Both the position numbers and the translations under genes were made by a program. A model generated the notes under the pieces. It worked only from the letters and a program-made list of their open reading frames with translations, had not been told where the DNA came from and did no database searches. This document shows, piece by piece, positions 58,881 to 64,000 of a stretch of DNA of 64,000 nt; the stretch's first letter is position 1, and every line of letters starts with the position of its first letter. Source of the stretch: Paractinoplanes polyasparticus (GTDB lineage: Bacteria > Actinomycetota > Actinomycetes > Mycobacteriales > Micromonosporaceae); the NCBI RefSeq assembly GCF_019710575.1, contig NZ_JAHWFK010000001.1, forward strand, positions 806,001 through 870,000. The letters are read 5' to 3'.

Positions 58881-60020
58881 GTGACCGCCGCCGACCAGCT
58901 CAACACCGCACGCCGCCTCTCCGCGGCCGTGCTGGCGGTCAGCGACCAGCTCACCGTGCCCGAGGTGCTGCAGACGATCGTCGACACGGCCCGCGAGCTC
59001 GCCGCAGCGCAGTACGCCGCGCTCGGCGTGCCCGACGACGACGGCTCGTTCGCCCAGTTCCTCGTCTCCGGTGTCTCCCCCGCGCAGCAGGCCGCCATCG
59101 GCCCGCTGCCCCGCCAGCACGGCTTCCTCGCGGTGATGCTGCGCGAGCCGGTCGTCCAGCGTCTCGACGACATCCGGGCCGACCCGCGGTTCGACTGGTG
59201 GCCCCGGGCCCATCCCGTCCTCGAGGCGTTCCTGGGCGTCCCGATCATGAACGGCGACGAGATCCTGGGCGCGCTCTATCTGGCCAACAAGCCCGGCGGC
59301 TTCACCGCCCACGACGAGGAGCTGGTGCGGGTGCTGGCCGCGCACGCGGCGATCGCGCTCACCCACGCCCGGCTCTACGCGCGCAGCCGCGAGCTGACCA
59401 TCGCCGAGGAACGCGCCCGCATCGCTCACGACCTGCACGACGCGGTGGCCCAGCGCCTGTTCGGGCTGCGGCTGACCGCGCAGGCGGCCGACCTGCTCAT
59501 CGACCGCGACCCGGCCGCCGCCCGGGCCCGGCTGGCCGAGGTCACCGCGCTGGCCCGCGAGGCAGCCGAGGAGCTGCACGCGGCCGTGCTCGAACTGCGG
59601 CCGGCCCGGCTCGACGAAGACGGCCTGCCCGACGTGCTGCGCAAGCAGGTGCAGATCCTCGACCGGGCCTCGGGCGCCGACGGCCCCCGCCTGCACTACA
59701 CAGAGGACGATCCGCCCGTGCTGTCCCCGGCGCAGCAGGCGGTGGTGCTGCGCGTCGCCCAAGAAGCGTTGCACAACGCCGTGCGCCACGCCGGCGCCCA
59801 CGTCATCCGGGTCAGCCTGGCCCGGCTGGGGTCGTGCGGCGTGCGCCTCGAGGTCGCCGACGACGGCGCCGGTTTCGACGTCGCCGCCACCCTCAAGGCC
59901 GGGCGCAGTCTGGGCCTGCGGTCGATGCGCGACCGGGCCTGCTCGGTCCGCGGCCACACCGTCTTCACGTCGACGCCCGGTCAGGGCACGGCGGTGCTCC
60001 TGGAGGTGCCCGGTGACTGA
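58881..60020 (+). CDS. GAF-domain sensor histidine kinase
   Basis: 379 residues from a GTG. A GAF domain (about 20-170) includes VPEVLQTIVDTARELAAAQYAALGVPDDDGSFAQFL and LGVPIMNGDEILGALYLANKPGGFTAHDEELVRVLAAHAAIAL. The dimerisation helix has the NarL-type H box AEERARIAHDLHDAVAQRLFG with phospho-accepting His183, then the ATP-binding domain VLRVAQEALHNAVRHAGAHVIRV, DDGAGFD and GLRSMRDRA. There is no membrane segment, so it senses a cytoplasmic signal, possibly redox or a gas as in DevS relatives, but GAF ligand residues are not obvious. The response regulator start overlaps its stop. Confidence 0.92.
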   Translation: MTAADQLNTARRLSAAVLAVSDQLTVPEVLQTIVDTARELAAAQYAALGVPDDDGSFAQFLVSGVSPAQQAAIGPLPRQHGFLAVMLREPVVQRLDDIRADPRFDWWPRAHPVLEAFLGVPIMNGDEILGALYLANKPGGFTAHDEELVRVLAAHAAIALTHARLYARSRELTIAEERARIAHDLHDAVAQRLFGLRLTAQAADLLIDRDPAAARARLAEVTALAREAAEELHAAVLELRPARLDEDGLPDVLRKQVQILDRASGADGPRLHYTEDDPPVLSPAQQAVVLRVAQEALHNAVRHAGAHVIRVSLARLGSCGVRLEVADDGAGFDVAATLKAGRSLGLRSMRDRACSVRGHTVFTSTPGQGTAVLLEVPGD

Positions 60021-60651
60021 GATCCGGGTGCTGATCGTCGACGACCATCCCGCCGTACGCCGGGGGTTGCGCACCTTTCTCGAACTGGCGGCCGACCTGC
60101 GGGTGACCGGCGAGGCCGCGGACGGCCCGACCGCGATCGACCTGGTCGAGCAGACGGCGCCCGACGTGGTGCTGCTCGACATGGTGCTGCCCGGCATGGA
60201 CGGTGTGGGCGTGCTGCGCGAACTGGCCCGCCGCGCCCTGCCCGCGAAGGTCCTGGTCGTCACGAGCTTCACCGACCGCGCCCGCCTGCTGCCCGCCGTC
60301 CGCGCCGGCGCCCGCGGCTACCTCTCCAAGGACGTCGACCCGCAGGCCCTGGTCGCGGCCGTGCGCTCGGTGCACGCCGGCCACCTGCTGCTCGAACCGG
60401 AGGTCGCCACCACCCTGCTGGGCGCCCCGGCCGACACCCCCGCGCTGACGGCCCGCGAGCGGGACGTGCTGGCGCTGATCGCCGACGGCCGCTCCAACCG
60501 CGAGATCGCCCGTGCCCTGGTGGTGGCCGAAAAGACGGTGAAGACCCACGTCTCCAGCATCCTGATGAAGCTGGGCCTGGCCGACCGCACCCAGGCCGCT
60601 CTGCACGCCGTCCGCACGGGCATCGTCCCGCGCGACTCCGGCCACGGCTGA
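60013..60651 (+). CDS. NarL/FixJ-family response regulator
   Basis: 212 residues from a GTG that overlaps the kinase stop by eight bases. The receiver domain has Asp10/Asp11 (VDDHPAVRRG), phospho-acceptor Asp56 (VVLLDMVLPGMDG), Thr/Ser in VVTSF and Lys in YLSKDVDP. The C-terminal LuxR HTH is ALTARERDVLALIADGRSNREIARALVVAEKTVKTHVSSILMKLGL. It forms a complete two-component pair with the preceding kinase. Target genes are unknown. Confidence 0.95.
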   Translation: MTEIRVLIVDDHPAVRRGLRTFLELAADLRVTGEAADGPTAIDLVEQTAPDVVLLDMVLPGMDGVGVLRELARRALPAKVLVVTSFTDRARLLPAVRAGARGYLSKDVDPQALVAAVRSVHAGHLLLEPEVATTLLGAPADTPALTARERDVLALIADGRSNREIARALVVAEKTVKTHVSSILMKLGLADRTQAALHAVRTGIVPRDSGHG

Positions 60652-60680
60652 CCCGCGGTGCCGATCGTGCCGGGGCTTTG

Positions 60681-61448
60681 TCAGGTCCGCTGGGCGATGA
60701 CGCGGGTGAAGCCGAGGTGACGGCCGGTGTCGGCCCGCAGCATCGCCACCTCCCGGGGAACGAGCCGCCGGGGGGTGTCGTTGTCGGTCGTCTCCAGGAC
60801 GGCTTCGCTCCAGTCCAGCCAGTCGCGCCACCCGTCCTCCAGGAAGTCGGCGCGCACGTCCTGGACCACGCCGCTGCGGCTCCACAACCGCTGCCACCAG
60901 GCCGGCGAGTGGAAGGTCCAGAAATCCGGTTCCCAGTACGGCTCGAGGTGATCCGGCAGCCCGTCGTCGAATTCCGTGGTCAGCCCGGGCACCGCGATGC
61001 CGATGTGGCCGCCGGGAGCCAGGAAACGGCTCAGGTAGGGCAGGTACAGCGCGTCGGTGCCGAAGTAGTGGTAGGCGTCGACGCTGACGATGGCGTCGAA
61101 GTAACCCTCGGCGAACGGCAGGTCATGTGCTTCGGCCAGCAGCGGGGTGACGAGCTTGCCCTGGCCCGCGGCGTCGATCCGGCGCCAGTTCTCGCCGGGC
61201 TTGATCCAGAGGTCGGCGGCGACGACCTGGACGTCGAACTCCTTCGCCAGGAAGATCGAGGTGATGGCCCGGCCGCAACCGAGGTCGAGCACGCGGGCGC
61301 CGGGCGCGAGGCCGAGTCCGGAGCACAGCCATTCGAGCAGCCACAGAGCACTCGGGCCCATCCAGTTCTCGATCATCCACCGGGGGCCGTAGCCGGCGCT
61401 CCGGGGGAACCGTGGCCGGCTCAGTCGCTGCTTCAGATCGTCGGTCAT
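60681..61448 (-). CDS. SAM-dependent methyltransferase
   Basis: 255 residues from MTDDLKQRLSRPRFPRSAGYGPRWMIENWMGPSALWL. Motif I is VLDLGCGRAITSIFLAKEF and the SAM-hydroxyl strand VVAADLWIKPGENWRR. HDLPFAEGYFDAIVSVDAYHYFGTDALYLPYLSRFLAPGGHIGIAVPGLT follows. The conserved Tyr/Trp-rich WMIENWMGPS and FWTFHSPAWWQRLWSRSG are typical of a group of methyltransferase-25 proteins of unknown substrate. It converges on the response-regulator gene and stands alone. Confidence 0.88.
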   Translation of the reverse strand: MTDDLKQRLSRPRFPRSAGYGPRWMIENWMGPSALWLLEWLCSGLGLAPGARVLDLGCGRAITSIFLAKEFDVQVVAADLWIKPGENWRRIDAAGQGKLVTPLLAEAHDLPFAEGYFDAIVSVDAYHYFGTDALYLPYLSRFLAPGGHIGIAVPGLTTEFDDGLPDHLEPYWEPDFWTFHSPAWWQRLWSRSGVVQDVRADFLEDGWRDWLDWSEAVLETTDNDTPRRLVPREVAMLRADTGRHLGFTRVIAQRT

Positions 61449-61605
61449 CGGGGCAGGGTGGCAGCCCCGGCCCGCGATGTCGATCGATTTGCGGCCGGGA
61501 GGATCCGCGCGGACGGCTGGCTCCAGCACTGGGCAGCGGCTCCCGCGACGCCGGCCCATTGATCAGCGAAGACGACCTGGGACCGGACCGCAGGCGCACA
61601 AACCA

Positions 61606-61641
61606 CCGGCGCCCGCCTCCGCGTCGCGGGACGGGCGCCGG
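61606..61641. terminator. Hairpin after the LVIVD gene
   Basis: CCGGCGCCCG and CGGGCGCCGG pair perfectly over ten bases with a 16-base loop. It lies 12 bases after the stop of the minus-strand LVIVD gene, followed on that strand by TGGTTTGTG. Confidence 0.7.
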
Positions 61642-61653
61642 ATCGTGCGACGG

Positions 61654-63087
61654 CTACCAGCGCAGGAAGTTGTCCTGGGTCTGGGCGTTGAAGGTGTCGG
61701 TGCGGAAGAACTTGGCGATGTTCGTGCGGTAGTCCTTGAGCTCGAGCACGTCGACGCCCTTGGTGATGTCGTTCGAGTAGATGTAGCCGTTGTACCAGTA
61801 GGCGGACCACGAGCCGCCGCCGGTGAGGGTGCTCAGGGAGAGCGGGCCGCGCTCCCAGTAGGCGATCTCCTTGGGCTTGCGGGAGTCGGTGAAGTCCCAG
61901 ACCGAGATGCCGCCGAGGTACCAGGCCTGGACCATGATGTCGCGGCCGGGCACCGGGATCAACGAGCCGTTGTGGGCCACGCAGACCTCGGTGTCGGCGT
62001 TGTAGCGCGGGATCTTGAAGTAGCTGCGGAAGACCAGCTTGCGCTTGTTGCCGTGGCCGACGATGTCGTAGATGGCGTCGGCGCCGCGGTTGGGGCCGAC
62101 GGTCGCGTTGCACGTGGCCGCGCCGCCGCCGCCGAGCTCGTCGGTGAAGACGACCTTGCTGCCGTTGTTGTTGAACGTGGCCGAGTGCCAGAACGCGAAG
62201 TTGACCTCGTCGCGGACCGTGTTGATGATCCGGGGCTTGACCCTGTCCGAGATGTCGAACAGGACGCCGTCACCCATGCAGGCGCCGGCGGCGAGGTTCT
62301 TCTCGGCGTACACGGTGATGTCGTGGCAGCCCGTGGTGGCGGAGCCTCGCTCACTGCCGGGGAAGCCGCCGTCGGGGAAGACGACCGGCGTGGCGACCAC
62401 GGCCGCGGCCGTCGGGTTGCGCACGGGCACCTTGACGATCGAGATCTTGTCGTGCGGCAGCGCGCAGTTGGGCAGGTCGACGCCGGCCAGGTTGTACGAC
62501 GAGATGTACAGGTAGACGTTCTTCTCGCCGCGCTTGCCGGGGACCAGCGTCTGCGTGTGCGAACCGCAGTCGGTCTTGACGGACTTCAGGTACTTCGGCG
62601 TCAGCGGGTTGCTGATATCGAAGATCTTGATGCCTTCCCAGCGCTCGCCGGGCACGGCGGCCGTGGAGGCCGCGTTGACGCAGGTGTCGTTCGTACGCTG
62701 CGAGTCGGTGCCGACGAAGAGCAGGTTGCCGCTGACCGAGATGTCGTTCTGCGAGCCCGGGCAGAGCACCTGAGCGGCCACCGTCGGCGCCTTGGGGTTC
62801 TTGACGTCGTAGACGTAGAACCCGTCGTAGTTGCCGCCGTACGCGTACCGGCCCTGGAACGCCCAGTCCGTGTTGGTGCCGGTGAGCGGGCCGGACTTGT
62901 CGAGGTGAGCGACCTGCTTGAGGTTCGGGCTGCTGACGATCTCGTCGATGCCCGGTATCGTGTTGCCACCGACGGGTGTCTGCGCCGCGCTGCTCCCCGG
63001 AGCTGTCAGCAGGCCGGTGATCAGTGCGAAGGCACTGACTGCGGCCAGGCGCTTGAGCATCCGCCCTCGTGGGGCAGTGTGCTTCAT
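61654..63087 (-). CDS. Secreted LVIVD-repeat beta-propeller protein
   Basis: 477 residues from an ATG with GGGAGGGAGACCC upstream. The signal peptide has MKHTAPRGRMLKRLAAVSAFALITGLLTAPGSSA in the usual basic, hydrophobic and cleavage order. The mature protein repeats blades of the LVIVD type: ISVSGNLLFVGTDSQRTND, GIKIFDISNPLTPKYLKSVKTDCGSHTQTLVP, GVLFDISDRVKPRIINTVRDEVNFAFWHSATF and GGISVWDFTDSRKPKEIAYWERGPL. The closing repeats GVDVLELKDYR and WYNGYIYSNDI are typical of the family. It is divergent from a DUF305 protein gene, a pairing often seen in actinobacteria. Function unknown. Confidence 0.88.
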   Translation of the reverse strand: MKHTAPRGRMLKRLAAVSAFALITGLLTAPGSSAAQTPVGGNTIPGIDEIVSSPNLKQVAHLDKSGPLTGTNTDWAFQGRYAYGGNYDGFYVYDVKNPKAPTVAAQVLCPGSQNDISVSGNLLFVGTDSQRTNDTCVNAASTAAVPGERWEGIKIFDISNPLTPKYLKSVKTDCGSHTQTLVPGKRGEKNVYLYISSYNLAGVDLPNCALPHDKISIVKVPVRNPTAAAVVATPVVFPDGGFPGSERGSATTGCHDITVYAEKNLAAGACMGDGVLFDISDRVKPRIINTVRDEVNFAFWHSATFNNNGSKVVFTDELGGGGAATCNATVGPNRGADAIYDIVGHGNKRKLVFRSYFKIPRYNADTEVCVAHNGSLIPVPGRDIMVQAWYLGGISVWDFTDSRKPKEIAYWERGPLSLSTLTGGGSWSAYWYNGYIYSNDITKGVDVLELKDYRTNIAKFFRTDTFNAQTQDNFLRW

Positions 63088-63213
63088 GGGTCTCCCTCCC
63101 TGGACGCTTCGTGCGGCGAGGTGGCGACGCACGATGCGTATTCACTTTTGTCGTTACAGTAGTGGCCGCGGGCGGTTCCGGGAACATCTTTGATGATCGA
63201 TAGTGGAGGACCG

Positions 63214-63885
63214 GTGGGTCGGGTCAGGACATCGACACTCGTCGCGGCTGTGGTCGTCCTCGCGGGCGCCGTGACCTTGGCGGTGGCGGCCCGCATGGGC
63301 TCCGACGGCTCGGCGGCGGCGCCCCGTCCGAGTGTCAGCGCGGCCCCGCCGCATCGCGTCGTGCTGCCGGGCGCGCCCGGCGACGAGGCCGTCGTGAGCG
63401 ACTCCGACAGCGTCAAGGCGCCCGACGGGTCCACCTACAACGCCATCGACACCACGTTCGTCCAGATGATGATCGTCCACCATCAGCAGGCGATCGAGAT
63501 GGCGAAGCTCGCGCCCGAGCGCGCCGCCAACCAGCGCCTCGGCGGGCTGGCCGACCGGATCGGCGACGCCCAGCCGTTCGAGATCAATTTCCTGCGTACG
63601 TGGCTGAAGGAACGAAACCTGCCGGAGACCGACCCCAAGCACGATCACGGGTCGATGCCGGGCATGCAGAGCGACGCCGACATGGCCGCCCTGGCCGCCA
63701 GCACCGGCGCCGCGTTCGACACCAGGTTCGCCACGATGATGACCGACCACCACCGGGGCGCGCTCAGCATGGCGGCCGACGTGATCAAGGGCGGCAGCGA
63801 CGAGAAGCTGCGCGAGGTGGCCAACGAGATGGCCGTGGAACAGGGAAGTGAGATCCGGCGCCTGGCGCAAGTGACCGCCGGGTAA
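63214..63885 (+). CDS. DUF305 membrane-anchored protein
   Basis: 223 residues from a GTG with GGAGG upstream; an upstream in-frame ATG-like codon at 63190 is less likely. A signal anchor (STLVAAVVVLAGAVTLAVAARM) is followed by the DUF305 domain: VQMMIVHHQQAIEMAKLAP, then RTWLKERNLPETD, HDHGSMPGM and MMTDHHRGALSMAADVIKGG. The paired HH and HxHGSMPGM motifs suggest copper binding, as reported for other DUF305 proteins. It lies opposite the LVIVD gene and nine bases before the next gene. Confidence 0.9.
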   Translation: MGRVRTSTLVAAVVVLAGAVTLAVAARMGSDGSAAAPRPSVSAAPPHRVVLPGAPGDEAVVSDSDSVKAPDGSTYNAIDTTFVQMMIVHHQQAIEMAKLAPERAANQRLGGLADRIGDAQPFEINFLRTWLKERNLPETDPKHDHGSMPGMQSDADMAALAASTGAAFDTRFATMMTDHHRGALSMAADVIKGGSDEKLREVANEMAVEQGSEIRRLAQVTAG

Positions 63886-63894
63886 CGTGTCGCC

Positions 63895-64000
63895 ATGCGT
63901 ACGGCATTGACCGACCTGCTCGGTGTCGAGCACCCCGTCGTCGGCTTCAACCGATCCCCCGCCGTGGTCGCGGCGGTCACCAACGCGGGCGGCTTCGGCG
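63895..64000 (+). CDS. N-terminal fragment of a nitronate monooxygenase-like protein
   Basis: Thirty-five codons are visible, MRTALTDLLGVEHPVVGF and SPAVVAAVTNAGGFG, before the right edge. This opening is typical of FMN-dependent nitronate monooxygenases (2-nitropropane dioxygenase family). It starts nine bases after the DUF305 stop and so may be co-transcribed. Confidence 0.65.
   Translation, partial: MRTALTDLLGVEHPVVGFNRSPAVVAAVTNAGGFG

Overview
The window is high-GC DNA with GTG and ATG starts, purine-rich ribosome sites and gene families that point to an actinomycete. A Micromonosporaceae member (Actinoplanes-like) is the best guess. This rests on a pair of DUF574 methyltransferases around a DUF5753 XRE regulator, AfsR/SARP and DrrAB-type genes, a DivIVA-domain protein, a DUF6918 protein, an F420/flavin luciferase-like oxidoreductase and frequent cgtac words. 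No rRNA, tRNA, phage, insertion sequence or CRISPR was found, so this looks like an accessory, regulator-rich part of a chromosome.

Layout. 1-6.8 kb: a cut-off membrane transporter gene under an ArsR-like regulator, a DUF3817 membrane protein, a secreted ScyD/ScyE-like propeller, an MBL hydrolase and a type II NADH dehydrogenase. 7.0-9.6 kb: two DUF574 SAM methyltransferases flanking an XRE-DUF5753 regulator, closed by a strong terminator. 9.6-15.4 kb: a decayed MerR gene, a lipoprotein, a gutted histidine phosphatase, a methyltransferase divergent from a TetR-thioesterase operon, then a gene-poor stretch. 15.4-23.3 kb: a MetF-like reductase, a GH43 glycosidase with an operator-like palindrome, a 37-bp tandem array, a GNAT protein with a minisatellite, RNase HI, an ECF sigma factor with a membrane partner, and a wrecked GH5-CBM2 glycanase. 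23.2-31.3 kb: an SDR with an AraC regulator, an AI-2E family exporter, and a SARP-ATPase regulator ahead of a DrrAB-type ABC exporter. 31.4-36.2 kb: a DivIVA-domain protein, DUF3500, and a LysR regulator divergent from an SDR across a textbook LysR box. 36.3-40.0 kb: a scar zone with three gene fragments, a DoxX gene of atypical codon use and a MerR regulator.

40.0-54.5 kb holds a hydrolase-LuxR fusion, several methyltransferases, an aldehyde dehydrogenase, a trypsin-like protease, a frameshifted secreted-protein operon, an LCP wall-assembly enzyme, a TIGR03885-like oxidoreductase, lipoproteins and a DUF6918 protein. 54.5-64 kb holds an ABC-F ATPase preceded by a nine-codon leader ORF and a terminator-like hairpin, a GNAT, an SDR-QueA operon, a GAF histidine kinase with its NarL-type response regulator, a methyltransferase, a divergent LVIVD/DUF305 pair, and the start of a nitronate monooxygenase-like gene.

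The strongest mechanistic candidate is the ABC-F leader at 56159-56300, which has the parts of a ribosome-controlled attenuator. A second theme is gene decay: six or more broken genes sit among intact ones, several showing internal deletions, compensating frameshifts or truncations that can be read directly. All functions are inferred from sequence motifs; no database search was possible.
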